NCBI GenBank assembly: GCA_037576215.1
Contig: JBANDB010000018.1
Coordinates: 248,001 to 312,000, forward strand
Source of the DNA: Armillaria gallica
Lineage: Eukaryota > Basidiomycota > Agaricomycetes > Agaricales > Physalacriaceae
DNA: 64,000 nt
Reading direction: 5' to 3'
Part shown: piece after piece, positions 10,177 through 21,999 of the stretch
Layout of the letters: each line of letters starts with the position of its first letter
Position numbering within the stretch: the stretch's first letter is position 1
The notes under the pieces: generated by a model
The model's input: only the letters and a program-made list of their open reading frames with translations
What the model was told of the DNA's origin: nothing
Database searches by the model: none
Made by a program: the position numbers and the translations under genes

Positions 10177-12409
10177 TCAACGTCTTGTAAACACAAGCGG
10201 CACATGGATGGGCCTTTGATTTTATCAACATCAGCATACACATGCATAACCAAGAAAAACTCCACTCACGTCAAAGTAAGACCGGCTCTCGTTTGTAGAA
10301 TTCTGTCCTTTCTTTCCTCGAATGTTTCTCCTGGTTTTTCCTCGATGGTTATTTTATACTTCGAGACAAGCATCGTGAGCACAGCGATACCCTCAGTTTC
10401 AAAAAATCTACGTGTAATCATCAGTAGCCTGTCATTGGGTGAATTGAGAACATACTTCCGACCCAGACATGCACGTGGGCCCTGGCTGAATGGCACAAAC
10501 GCCTCCCTAGGCCAATCACCCAGAAATCTTGATGGGTCGAAAATCTCAGGGTCTTTCCAGTATCGCGCTGAATTGACGATCAGTCAAACGATATGCGGTA
10601 GGTGTGTCCGGCCAACGAGGGACTCACGATTATAATGTAACCCTACCACGTCGATGTTCACTATGGTACCCTGAGGTACGGGGATCGTCTTGCGTTCTCC
10701 CGCCTCGTTGGTGGACACCAAGACGGTATCCTCGGCGCTCATCTTAGGAATCAACGCCGCAGGTGGGAATAAGCGAAGAGTTTCGTAAAATACGCTAGGG
10801 ATGGTTGGAAATAATCAGTTGTAAAACGAAGGCAAATTGCTCACGCCATGGAATGCGTGAAGAGAGGCATTTCTTCGTAAGTCTGTAGGTCGCGATTAAT
10901 CACCAGGATGCACTGGAAACGATGAGTACACACTGGGTTCCGTCCGTCTGGAATGACGTTCTTGATATGACGGTAAAGGGTCTCTTGCTGATCGGGATAA
11001 AGTGCTAGCAGGGCGAACGTAAACGCCAGCGTATGGGCTGTGGTCTATGATTATGTGAGTGCCATGTTGCTATTTTCTAAGCCACAGATTGGGACTTGCC
11101 TCGTGTCCAGCGAGTAGGAAGATATAAATGTTCCCTTCGAAAGTCAACCTCAATTGCAATGAACCGAAATGCAACGAAGTAAAAAATTACCCAGCAGTTC
11201 CCGGTCCGTCAATTTAGTCTCTCCTTCGAGCAGGTCTTCGTCATCATTGGCATCCAATAGACTGCTGAACAAATCATATCTTTCCTCCTTCTCCGCTGTC
11301 CGTCGAGCTCTGATCATTTCCAGCATATATGTCTTGATAATGGTTGGAGGTCGGGGAATCCAAAAAGAACGGTTCTAACTGACCTCTAACTCATCAAATG
11401 CAGCTCTTATTTTAGCCCATCTGGCTATCAGTCCCATGGCCCACCGAGGAACAATAATTTTCAAGACGATTCCGCTACTCACGAGTTGCAAAGCGTCACG
11501 GAAGGACATTGTGTGTCCTGGAGTGATGACCGTGTCTGCCTGCCAAGTCATCTTGCGACCAAAGCCCGCAACGCCAACGACATTCAAGGCTATCTACATA
11601 GCGCTTCGATGAGAGTTATCGAAGAATCGCTACGGGCATTCACGTACCGGTAATGTAACACCAACTACATGCTCCACGTTCACCACATCTTTGTCCTTCC
11701 AGACGGTGTTGATGAGGTCCCTCGTGATGTTCAAGGACTCTTCCCATACGAGACGGTTGTTCCTCTGCAGTAGGTGGACAATTACGTGAGACAAATCGAG
11801 TATCCCTGGATGAGCCGACCTACATCAGAAAATGCCGGAGCGCTGATCTTTCGGTACTTCTTCCATGTATCCCCTTCGGATGCGATAATGTTGGGGCCAA
11901 ATATGCATAGCGTTCGGTACAGAAGCATTGCTTTGGGGAAAGACACACGCGCTGAGGTTATGTGCTTCAAGCTTGTTAGTGCAGAACTATCAGCGAACAA
12001 AGAATGCATACTTTGGTGACAGCGGGGTCAGCGATAAGGAAATATGGCCTTGCTGGAAAGGCAGCTACGCAGGCCACAATGTCCCATCCTGTCTGTTTGT
12101 ACACTATTAGGGTGGTTGGCAGACGCTCCGGTAACGTTGTCACGGATTTGCTCGCCTTCGTATTTCTTGTTAAAGAAATAGTTGGCACCCCTTGTCAAAC
12201 CAGGGATTGGTGGAAGAAAGTATACGAGAGGATGATTGCTCCACAAGATCGTGCGGTTTCCAGGATGGTTTTTATAAGTTATCTTGGCTTTCGCAACAGT
12301 TCGAGAGATGCGGAGAAACTCACCCAACTGCTTTAACATTCCGATAGAACTCAATAGTTTTCTGGACGACCCAGATAAGGACGACGGCTAGAGCGAGGCT
12401 CGCGAACAT
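10177..12409 (-). CDS. Cytochrome P450 monooxygenase, type A (intact copy)
   Basis: Multi-exon fungal microsomal P450. The ATG at 12407-12409 opens a signal-anchor exon ending at 12324. Landmarks: hinge with HPGNRT and a Pro-rich loop; helix C W-K-K-Y-R near 11870; I-helix AGHE|TT split by a GC-AG intron (donor GCAAGT near 11100); ExxR as ETLR near 10770; haem loop F-S-Q-G-P-R-A-C-L-G-R near 10480. A last 37-nt exon (10177-10213), reached through a GTGAGT donor, supplies the canonical P450 tail PIHVPLVFTRR. No disruption seen. It should insert one oxygen atom into a hydrophobic substrate at the ER using P450 reductase; the substrate is unknown. A truncated copy lies at 16.5 kb and a pseudogene at 32.2 kb. 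Confidence 0.88.
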
Positions 12410-13318
12410 GGTGGGGGTTGCGGGGTAGGGCTATTCATGATACGTAACGGTACTTAAAATAAGTATCCTTATGGCAGGGTGCACGGAGTCACGGTCAAAG
12501 GGGTTCTTGCATCGTAAACTAGGTCTCTTCAAGTGCGGGTGATCTGGCGGAGCATGCGTCAATCGAGGTTAGTAGCGGCATGGCCTGTCGATATGTCAAA
12601 GCTACACAGATAGATTTACCCCAAGCGTATCAGACTGCATACTCAGTTAAATATTGGGGTCGAAAGCCCTTAATCCAGAATAGTACACATGCATTGGGCC
12701 TAACGGGTTCTGCACTGGGATAGGAAAGCATTCAGTGTGTCCTTCCGCAGAACGCACTGCGTCACTAGTGCTTTTATGGTGGGCGTGACCTGACGCCGGT
12801 AGTTAAAATCGGTCCGACTAGCAGCAGGAGAAACTGGACGTACTATGGCCATGCAAACAGAGTCGAGGACCATATGCTGGAGGTGGACATGGTTGCCGAC
12901 AACTTTTGAACGGGTGACTCACCGAACATCTTCGAGAACGACAAAGCTCTACGGCCTACCTGGATGTTTCGTCAGTGTATGGGCCGACATGCATGTATGT
13001 TGGGCATGAGTATACCATATCATGCTGTAGACTTACCCAATTTCAAATCGTCTTTCCTACTTTGGATACTTGGACTCCTGTAGAAGCAGTTTATCTCGAA
13101 CGACAGGCCAAAGTTCGGAGCTACCCGGAGTTCCCCTCGCCCACTTGCCCAAAACAACCCGACAGTGACGGCCAGTGCCGACTGGAGGAAGAATTACTGA
13201 GAGACATATCCGACTCAGAGAAGAACATGGTTGGAGAACCGGCAGCCCTCCGCTTCAGAATTCACAGCTTGATTCGCATATACTTGTACATGGTGTCGTC
13301 CTGATAGCTTACCATGAA

Positions 13319-15259
13319 CTAGAGCACTTCGCGTCTCTTCATACCAACACGACATCCAATCGGTTTCCTCAAGAAGCCCTCCTTTACTGGGAGCTAACCC
13401 AGAAGTCAGCAAGACACATGCCAAGAAGACATCAGCACCTACAACTTCATCAGGATTCTCCAACACGAGATGATAGCGCTTCAAAACCGACGCGACAGTG
13501 ATCTGCAGCTCGAGGTTTGCTAGATTACGCCCGATGCAAGCCCTGTGACGGTATGAGCACATCCTCAAATATGTTCAATAACCGAGATCACATACCGAGG
13601 GCCAACAGAGAACGGACTGAACGCCTTCGATACACCGGCGTTATCACACTCAAACCACCTCTCAGGCCTGAACTCCTCAACATCATCACCAAACACCGCT
13701 GGATCCCGATGGATCGTATAAGTAGGAACGCTGATAACCGTACCCCCAGGGAAGTAATTTCCCAAAATGGACATCCCGCCCTCAGGTGCTACGCGAGGAA
13801 GCCCTATACCCACTGTGGAGTGCAGTCGCAGGCCCTCGTTAATGACCGCTTGCAAATAGGCGAGATTTTTCACCCGTTCGGCTGTAGCGACATCAGATTC
13901 AAGGTGGTCGTCTAACTCCTTGTGGAGTTTCTGTTGTACGTTCGGTGTGCGCGCGAGGTAGTAGATGATAGCACATGTAGAGCTAAGGAAGATCATTAAG
14001 TTCACGCATTACAATAATGGTATGGAAATAGGCCTACTTGGAGGTGGTGTCAGATCCTGCAATGAGAAGCGTGAACGCTTCTGCAGTGAGCTCTTCGCGG
14101 CCCATTGGGTTACCCTTGAGAAATCAAGCAAGTCAGCAAAGTGACAGAAGTAGTCGGCAAAAAGCTACTCACATCTTCATCCTTCCCAGCTTGCAACTTG
14201 CTAAGGAAATCATTCCTGTCCGTAGGTTCCTGCAACCTCTTTGATACAGCTGCAACTGCCATCCCCACAAGGGCGTCAGTGTCTTCTCCACCCTTCCGAA
14301 ACATCGGAATTCGCTTAAGCATTGCCCTCCACCAGCCAGGCACGACTCCCATCGTCACCAGGAAAGTTTCCGATGGTCCACTTAATGTCTTGATGACTTC
14401 AATCTCCTTCGAGGCATGCTTTGCTCCTGCTTGTCCGTAAGATTTCATTACGGCATGAGGGTCTTGAGCCACGGGGGCGGAATCTTTGGCTGCCATGATC
14501 ATCCCGAATGGTGCCCCAAACGCCAGATCACCGATGATATCAAATGCGAGATAGTTTGCCCCTGCGAGTAGCAGTTGTCAGTACGAGAAACGTATTGCTA
14601 GAGGGGGTCCACTTACACGGCAAGCAATCCAACCAAAGCCTTCCATCGCGACCTGTCCAACCTTCACCTTCATCGCCCGACATGCCTTTCAAAGCCTTAT
14701 CATACAACTTATCCCACTGTCCCAACAGTTGACCAACATAACGATGCACATGCGGCTCAAACTCCAGCACGCTCTTCTGTGAAAAAGTATGCGAGATGAT
14801 CTTCCGTTTGCGAGTATGAGTCGGGCGGTCCCGAGCTGTGAATATACCAATCGAGGTAGTGATGAAAACGTCATAGAACGATGACTTCAGGGTCCCATTT
14901 CCGTGCCCATAGACTATCGGCTGCGCGTCCGACACGGCTACGGAGACGTGGTTAGGCGCTATCCGGACGAAAGGACCTTGGGAGACACCAGTTAGCGGAT
15001 GACAGGCGTGAGTAAGTCTGACAATACACTAACCGTACTTCCTGTGCAGATCATGGATGACTTCAGAGCGGTGTCCTTGGTGAGACACGTATCCTAACCA
15101 TGCATCGGAGAACTTCGCAATGAGGGGACCAGGATACGAGCGGAGTCGATGGAAGTCGATGAGGTAGGGGACCAGATGAACCAAGATGACCAATACAGTA
15201 ACAGCGGCGATGACCGTCGAGAGATCGATATGCAGCGATTCGAGAGAAAGAGAGAACAT
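13319..15259 (-). CDS. CYP53-like cytochrome P450 (benzoate 4-monooxygenase type), copy 1
   Basis: Seven exons. N-terminal anchor (MFSLSLES start, ATG 15257-15259) followed by the Pro-Gly hinge RSYPGP. Family-diagnostic blocks are VRIAPNHVS, VYGHGNG, HTRKRKIISHTFS and FDIIGDLAFG, as in fungal CYP53 benzoate para-hydroxylases. I-helix AGSDTT; ExxR as EGLR; haem loop F-S-V-G-P-R|A-C-I-G-R split by an intron. The apparent stop after the haem exon is avoided by a further 61-nt-class GT-AG intron, giving the tail EGFLRKPIGC and stop TAG at 13319-13321. All exons look intact. Expected to act at the ER on benzoate or related aromatic acids. A TATA box lies 34-41 bp upstream of the ATG. Confidence 0.87.
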
Positions 15260-15292
15260 CGGACTGTGTATTATGTTCTTCCAGACGAATGT

Positions 15293-15300
15293 CTTTTATA
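15293..15300 (-). promoter_or_regulatory. TATA box of CYP53-like copy 1
   Basis: TATAAAAG on the minus strand, 34-41 bp before the ATG at 15259, conserved at the same distance in copies 2 and 4. Confidence 0.7.
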
Positions 15301-15625
15301 CTTAAACCATGACTGCAGCAGCTCAACGAATGGAGACAAAGCTGTTATGTTATGGCCAATCATGTGTAGTGGAATGCCAATGAGTGTCACATTAACATCG
15401 AAACGTTCTCACTCGAAGCCCATGTGTGATGGCAGGTGCATACATCGGACCCGATGTACGTTACACTGCGTGAAAACAGTCAGACCAATGACGAAGGCTA
15501 AAATGATTCTTGAAGCTCACCGAACGGCGCGCAGAGAGATGATCATTTGATACTATAACCGTGACGGAGGTGACTTCTCGAACTACAATTGTATGTCAAG
15601 CGAGCCTTTAGCGGAGGGGAGATAC

Positions 15626-15660
15626 AATGCTGAGTCGTCCTCATTAGCCAACGAGTCAGA
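15626..15660 (-). promoter_or_regulatory. Conserved upstream block, CYP53-like copy 1
   Basis: About 370 bp before the ATG. It shares with copies 2-4 the block reading ATTGGCTAATGAGAACGA then CTCAGC on the gene strand (copy 1 has small changes). It contains a CCAAT-type box next to a GACTCA-like site. Conservation between diverged copies suggests a regulatory role. Confidence 0.5.
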
Positions 15661-16207
15661 TATTTATCCGTATCCGCATGCCGTTGGATGCTTCTGATTA
15701 CTCGACCGGGAGTTGGGAGCCGGACTCGAGACGTATTTAACGAAGTCAATATCCAAAGACACTAAGCCAGGGGTCGGATGCAGAACTGAGATGCCTCGAG
15801 CTCCACAGTAGCGATACAAGCCATTCGTGGGCGTGAGAGGGTAATCCGTCCTGCTGGACATCAGTTCGCAAGTCCGGCCCGGCTTCAAGTTGCTGGTATG
15901 CTTTCAGGGTAAGGCGCGGCAGTCACATATTTTCAACGACTGGAAGGCTCAAAAGCTTACAAAGCTACAGTCAGCGGCGTTGAAAGGTCAGTACGGTACG
16001 ATACACTTACCCAAATCCTACTCAGTTCCTACACCCATTGTTCCCTTACTCAGCGTCGACAAACAATTCGCTGTGACGAACCAAATACGCGCTACTCCTT
16101 CTCTTCGTGCACTCAATCAACCCACACAGCCTCGGATACCCAAAGTCAAGCCATATCACCATACAATCGTAGTCCCCACAAAGGACCCCGAGTCTATACA
16201 GAGAAAG

Positions 16208-16460
16208 TCAACATCCACGGCAATACGAAAAACGAAACACGTACAGCACGACAGCAAGAATTACCGCCGAAACGACAAAGTCGGTGAAAATCCACACATA
16301 GAGCGCCACCTCCCTCAGACATTCTTCCGGACGAGTCACTACGCGCCAAACGAGCTCGATGCCCGGCAGAACAGTCTGCAGAAGGAGCGCACTTCCAACT
16401 CTGGTAGCAGCATCATAGCACGCGGAGACCACTCCAAGCAGATAGGCATCCCGAAAAAGA
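16208..16460 (-). pseudogene. Truncated RING-gene 3' fragment (duplicate of 21.2-21.45 kb)
   Basis: The peptide VSACYDA..VGSALLL..ELVW matches the C-terminal membrane segment of the RING gene at 21.2-22 kb. The surrounding DNA (15.9-16.45 kb) also matches 20.8-21.36 kb. The RING and most of the coiled coil are missing: upstream of about 16.46 kb the sequence switches abruptly to the type-A P450 fragment. Non-functional by-product of segmental duplication. Confidence 0.7.
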
Positions 16461-16469
16461 CGGTTTTAG

Positions 16470-16650
16470 GAGGTGGTTGGTCCACAGGATCGTGCGCGTT
16501 CCAGGGTGGTTTCTATAGGTTATCCTGGCTTTCATAACAATTCGAGAGATGCGGAGAAACTCACCCAATAGCCTTAACAGTCCAGTAGAACTCGATAGTT
16601 TTTTGCGCGACCCAGATGAGGACGACTGCTAGAATGAGGCTCGCAAACAT
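16470..16650 (-). pseudogene. Truncated cytochrome P450 type A (exon 1 and part of exon 2)
   Basis: The ATG at 16648-16650 begins an exon nearly identical to exon 1 of the intact type-A gene at 12.4 kb, with the same GTGAGT donor, and then part of the HPG-containing second exon. The homology stops near 16470 where RING-gene sequence begins. Upstream DNA to about 16.87 kb still matches the 12.4-12.65 kb promoter. All catalytic parts are lost. Confidence 0.75.
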
Positions 16651-16875
16651 GGCGGGGAGTCGCGAATAGGGCTATTCATAACACGTAACGGTACTTAAAT
16701 ATCCTTTTGGCACGTGTAAAGTCAGAGGGGTTCTTGAAGGAAGTTAGGTCTCTTCAAGTGCCGATGATCTAGCGGAGCATACGTCAACTGAGTTTAGTAG
16801 CAGCATAGCCTGTTAAGGCTACACAGATAGATTCATCTCACGCGTATCGGCCCGAGAATTCATCAAAATATTGGC

Positions 16876-17602
16876 AGACCATTTGTTATTTTCGAATTCG
16901 TCTCTTCAACGCTACGCAATATCCGGTCTGTCCGTTCGCTAAGAGGTCTTCCATGATTCGTAGACTGGTTACCGTCTCTCTGACCCTTGACGTTGCAAGC
17001 AAGAAAGGGTTATCAGAGAGACTGGTAAATCTGACTTTGAAATCCCAATGCTGCGCGGGTGGCTGAAAAGAGGTCATGTGAATATCACGTGTACGTTTCG
17101 GACCGAGACGCGTCCGCCGTGAATGGCCCTTTACACGTCTCCCTCCAGTATTAATACTATGAATGCCTCGCATAGCTCCCTAAATATTCCAGACACCTCG
17201 TAAAGCAGACCCCAAGCAGCCCAGGAGGGTCAGAATTGCCCTTGAGGGCAATTTACGAAGGTTGATGTATCAAAGCGAAAAGATTTTGGCGGTAAAAATA
17301 GGTTCAGCAGTGGAAACAGGTCAATAGAGACAGACATGGTCAAAATAACTGCGTTATATTGGAGGGGCGTTCGCGGTACATTAAAGTAAGAAGCAAGTAA
17401 AAATAATCGGCAGCCGGTTGGGGTCGGTCCGAAGTCTACACGTGATATTCACATGACCTCTTTTCAGCCACCCGCGCAGCATTGGGATTTCAAAGTCAGA
17501 TTTACCAGTCTCTCTGATCACACTTTCTTGCTTGCAACGTCAAGTGTCCAGAGAGACGGTTACGAGTCTACATGATTCGTGCATTGCAACTAATTGGTGA
17601 GC
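16876..17602. mobile_element. Foldback-type insertion with ~155-bp inverted arms
   Basis: Against the homologous promoter of the intact type-A P450 (12.65 kb), about 725 bp are extra here. The insertion contains two near-identical arms in opposite orientation, about 16953-17105 and 17425-17580, separated by ~320 bp without a coding frame. A perfect palindrome AATTGCCC-TTGA-GGGCAATT lies in the middle. No transposase; probably a non-autonomous foldback or MITE-like element. Exact ends and target duplication are not resolved. Confidence 0.6.
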
Positions 17603-18200
17603 ATGCATTAGGCCCAACAGGTTTTGTGCTTAGATAGGAAAGCATTTAGGCTGTCGTTCCGCAGAATTCAAGTCGCTGATGCTTTCATAGTGGACATGAC
17701 CTGACGCCGGTAGTTAAATCCGGTTCGACTATGGGTAGGAGAAACTGGACGTACTATAGCCACGCAAACAGAGACGAGAATTATATGCTCCAGGACCCAG
17801 GTGGACGTAGTTGCTGATAACTTTTGAATGGGTAGCTCACCGAACATTTTTCGAGAACGCCAAAGTTCTACGGTCCACCTGGATGTTCCGTCAGTGTATA
17901 CACTGACGCGAATGTATGTTGGGCATAAGTATTCCATATCACGTTTAAACTTACCCAAATTCCAAACTGTCGTTCCTACTCTGGATACTTGGACTCCCGT
18001 AGTCATGAACAATCCACCCCTCATCCACTCGCCCACAATAGCCGGACAGTGACGGCCAGTGCCGACTCGAGGGAAAATTATAGAGACACATCCGACTCAG
18101 AGAAGATCACGGTCGGACAACCAGCAACCCTCCGCTTTAAAATCCACAGCTTGGTTTGCATATACTTGTACATGATGTCGTCCCAATAGCTTACCATGAA

Positions 18201-20141
18201 CTAGAGCACTTCGCGTCTCTTCATACCAACACGACATCCAATCGGCTTCCTTAAGAGACCCTCGTTTACTTTAAGCTAACCCCAAAGTCAGCAAGACGCA
18301 TGCCAAGAAAACATCGGCACCTACAACTTCATCAGGATTCTCTAGCACAAAATGATAGCGCTTGAAGATCGACGCGACAATAATCTGCAGCTCGAAGTTC
18401 GCTAGATTACGCCCGATGCAAGCCCTGTGAAGGTATGAGCTCAACCTCAAACCCTGCTCAATAACCGAGATCACATACCGAGGACCAACAGAGAACGGAC
18501 TAAACGCCTTCGATACGCCGGCGCTATCACACTCGGACCATCTCTCAGGCCTGAACTCCTCAACATCGTCCCCAAACACCGCTGGATCCCGATGGATCGT
18601 ATAAGTAGGGACGCTGATAACCGTACCCCCAGGGAAGTAATTTCCCAAAATCGTCATCCCGCCCTCAGGTGCCACACGAGGAAGCCCCATAGCCACCGTA
18701 GAGTGCAGTCGCAGGCCCTCGTTAATGACCGCTTGCAAGTAGGTGAGGTTTTTCACCCGCTCGGCTGTTGCGACGCCATATTCAAGGTGTTCGTCCAACT
18801 CCTTGTGTAGTTTCTCTTGTACGCTTGGGGTACGTGCGAGGTAATAGATGATGGCACAAGTAGAGCTGCGCAGATGATTGAGTTTATGTATGACTGTGAA
18901 AGAGCAGAGAAAGACCTACTTGGCGGTGGTATCAGATCCTGCAATGAGAAATGTCAACGCTTCTGCAGTGAGCTCCTCTTTGCCCATTGGGTTACCCTTG
19001 ATAAAAGTGCAAGTCAGCACAGCGGCAGAAGTAATCGGTGAGAAGGTACTTACGTCATCATCTTTCCCAGCTTGCAACTTGCTAAGCAAGTCATTCCTGT
19101 CTGTAGGCTCCTGCAACCTCTTCGATATAGCCGCAACTGCCATCCCCACAATGGCGTCAAAGTTTTCTCCACCCTTCCAAAACATCGGAATTCGCTTGAG
19201 CACTGCCCTCCACCAGCCAGGCACGGCTCCCATCGTCACCAGGAAAGTTTCCGATGGTCCACCCAGAGTCTTGATAACTTCAATTTCCTTCGAGGCATGC
19301 TTCGCTCCTGCTTGTCCGTAGGACTCCATTACAGCATGAGAGTCTTCAGCCACGGGAGCAGAATCCTTGGCTGCCATGATCATCCCGAAGGGAGCCCCAA
19401 ACGCCAGATCACCGATGATATCAAACGCGAGATAGTTTGCCCCTGCGGGTAGAAGCAGTAAGTACAAGAAACGGGTTGGTAGAGGGGGGCCCGCTTACAC
19501 GGCAAGCAATCCAACCAAAGTCTTCCATCACGGCCTGTCCAACCTTCACCTTCCTCACCCGACATGCCCTTCAAAGCTTTATCATACAGCTTATCCCACT
19601 GTCCCAGCAGTTGACCAACGTAACGATGCACATGCGGCTCAAACTCCAGCACGCTTTTCTGCGAAAAAGTATGCGAGATGATCTTCCGTTTGCGAGTATG
19701 AGTCGGGCGGTCCCGAGCTGTAAATATACCAATCGACGTCGTGATGAAAGCGTCATAGAACGATGACTTCAGGGTCCCATTTCCGTGCCCATAGACTATC
19801 GGCTGCGCATCCGACACGGCTACGGATACGTGGTTAGGCGCTATGCGGACGAAAGGACCTTGAACGACACCAGTTAGCCCTTGACGAGCGTGAATAAGTC
19901 TATGAATGCACTAACCATATTTCCTGTGCAAGTCATGGACGACTTCAGAACGATGTCCTTGGTGAGTCACGTATCCCAGCCATGCATCGGAGAACTTCGC
20001 AACGAGAGGGCCAGGATACGAGCGAAGTCGATGAAAGTCTACGAGGTAGGGGACCAGATGAACCAAGACGACCAATACAGCAACAGTGGCGATGACCGTC
20101 GGGAAGTCGGTATGCAGCGAATCGAAAGTAAGAGAGAACAT
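18201..20141 (-). CDS. CYP53-like cytochrome P450, copy 2
   Basis: Same seven-exon architecture as copy 1. ATG 20139-20141; anchor plus RSYPGP hinge; VRIAPNHVSV, VYGHGNG, HTRKRKIISHTFS; FDIIGDLAFGAPFG; I-helix AGSDTT (near 18925); ExxR EGLR; haem loop SVGPR|ACIGRN split by an intron near 18450. A final GT-AG intron removes the in-frame TAA after LLTLGLA and leads to a short last exon with the RRP/KKP-type tail ending near 18201. No nonsense codon found. Closest to copy 4 at 34.1 kb in both coding and promoter sequence. Likely ER-bound hydroxylase of benzoate-like aromatics. Confidence 0.85.
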
Positions 20142-20174
20142 CGTGTTGTATATTTTGCTCTTCCAGATGAAGGT

Positions 20175-20182
20175 CTTTTATA
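20175..20182 (-). promoter_or_regulatory. TATA box of CYP53-like copy 2
   Basis: TATAAAAG, 34-41 bp before the ATG; same position as in copies 1 and 4. Confidence 0.7.
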
Positions 20183-20511
20183 CTTATACCGTGACTGCAG
20201 CAGCTCAGCAAATGGAGACAAAGCTGTTATATTATGGCCAATCATGTGTAGCGCAATTGCCGATGGCATCACATTGACATCGAAACGTTCTCACTCGAAG
20301 CCCTAGGGTGACAGCAGGTGCACACATCGGGGGAAGATGTACGTTACACTGCGTGAAAACAGTCAGACCAATGACGAAGGCTTGTTGAAGCTCACCGACC
20401 GGCAAGCCCTTGGAAAGAAGATTCTTGCGCGAAGAGATGGACATTTGACACTATACTCGTGATGGAGGTGGCTTCTCGAATGCCAAACAAGCCTGGAGCA
20501 GAGGGAAGATG

Positions 20512-20550
20512 CAATGCTGAGTCGTTCTCATTAGCCAATGAGCCAGTATT
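20512..20550 (-). promoter_or_regulatory. Conserved upstream block, CYP53-like copy 2
   Basis: The CCAAT/GACTCA-like block shared by all four copies, about 375 bp before the ATG. Here the core is GGCTCATTGGCTAATGAGAA on the gene strand. Confidence 0.5.
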
Positions 20551-21186
20551 TTATCCGCATCCGCGTGTGGTTGAATACTTCTGATTACTCGACCGGGAGT
20601 TGGGCGCCGGACTCGAGATGTACTTAAGGCATTCCACTGAGCCTTTGGTCAGAAACATAACTGGGAGGTATCAAGCTCCAAGTAGCGGCGATACAAGCCA
20701 TTCGTACGCGTGAGGGTAATTTGTCCTACTGGACATGAGTTCGCAAGTCCGGCCCGGCTTCAAGCTGCCGGCATGCTTTCAGCGGAGCCAGTCTTCTAGT
20801 CTTCTGCAGCAGAGGTGGCCAATCAATCTAGTTTTCCAGTTTTCAGGATACGGCGCGGCAGTCCCATATTTTCAACAATTCGAAGGCTTAGAGGGCCACA
20901 GTCAGCGGCGTTGGAAGGTCAGTACGATACACTTACCCAAATCCTACTCAGTTCCTCCAACCATTGTTCTATTACTCAGCGCCGACAAATAACTCACTGC
21001 GACGAACCAAATACGCGCTACTCCCTCTCTTCATGCACTCAGCCAACCCATACAGCCTCGGATACCCAAAGTCAAGCCAGATCACCATACAATCGTAGTC
21101 CCCAAAAAGGACCCCGAGTCTATACAGAGAAAGTCAACATCCACGCCAATGCGGAAAACGGAAGGCGTACAGTACGACAGCAAGAA

Positions 21187-21966
21187 TCATCGCCGATGCA
21201 ACAAAGTCGGTGGAATCCACACATAGAGCGCCGCCTTCCTCAGAGAGTCCTCTGGACGATTCACTACGTGCCAAACGAGCTCGACGCCAAGTAGAACAGT
21301 CAGCAGGAAGAGCGCACTTCCAACACTGGTAACAGCATCATAGCATGCGGAGACCACTCCAAGCAGATGGTCATCCCGCAAAAAGACGTTTTGAAAGGTG
21401 CCATATATGACGGATGCCACCTTATTTCTCTGCTCAGGCTGATCGTCATCGTCGACGTACATGTCAGCCAAGAGCTCTTCCGTCAAATTCTGACAGCCTT
21501 CCAACTCCGTTCTCAGCCCTTCCACCTCCGTCCTCAGAGAAGTATTGCACGCGTCGAGGTCCTTGACTTGAATGCGCAGCGCAGACAGCTCTTCCACCAG
21601 CGCCTCAGACTGGGAGATGTATACCTTGCGAAGCTGAGAGCGAGATAAACATGGAAGACATCGCATTCGGCACGTATAGTACTCACACTGGCTATCATCG
21701 TTTGGCTGTTAGCATAGTGATAGCCTTGCGAAAGCGATGGACGACCCACATTTATAAATATCCTGATTACAGTTAGGGCATTTGCACACAAGTTGGTGTA
21801 GCGCGCTGAAGGCGAACCATTTCTCTATGCACGCCGAACAGAATATGTGTCCTACGGTAAAGGCATTGAGCATAATCCTAGTCAACACGAACATCAATGG
21901 GAGCTCACCACAGGCCGCAGCACAGGGATCCACGAGCAGGTTGTAGCATATACTGCACTCGATCAT
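21187..21966 (-). CDS. RING-finger / coiled-coil / C-terminal membrane-anchor protein, copy 3
   Basis: Exon 1 (ATG 21964-21966) gives C-S-I-C then A-A-C-G, interrupted at the glycine by a GT-AG intron. Exon 2 gives GHIFC, C-x2-C-I and K-C-P-N-C, completing a C3HC4-like RING. The following exon(s) hold a heptad-rich coiled coil (SEALVEELSALRIQ onward, 21.6-21.4 kb), an acidic DDDD patch and a hydrophobic C-terminal segment near 21.3 kb. This layout suits a membrane-tethered E3 ubiquitin ligase. I could not place the intron joining exon 2 to the coiled coil in phase with certainty, so intactness is unproven. Part of its 3' half is duplicated at 16.2 kb. Confidence 0.6.
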
Positions 21967-21999
21967 TTGAAGGAAAACACAAGCGATTAACGTTTAACC

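Noticed and set aside
10266..10268. TGA as the end of type-A P450
   Set aside because: It lies in a perfect GTGAGT donor; splicing to a 37-nt exon gives the canonical P450 C-terminus ending at 10177.
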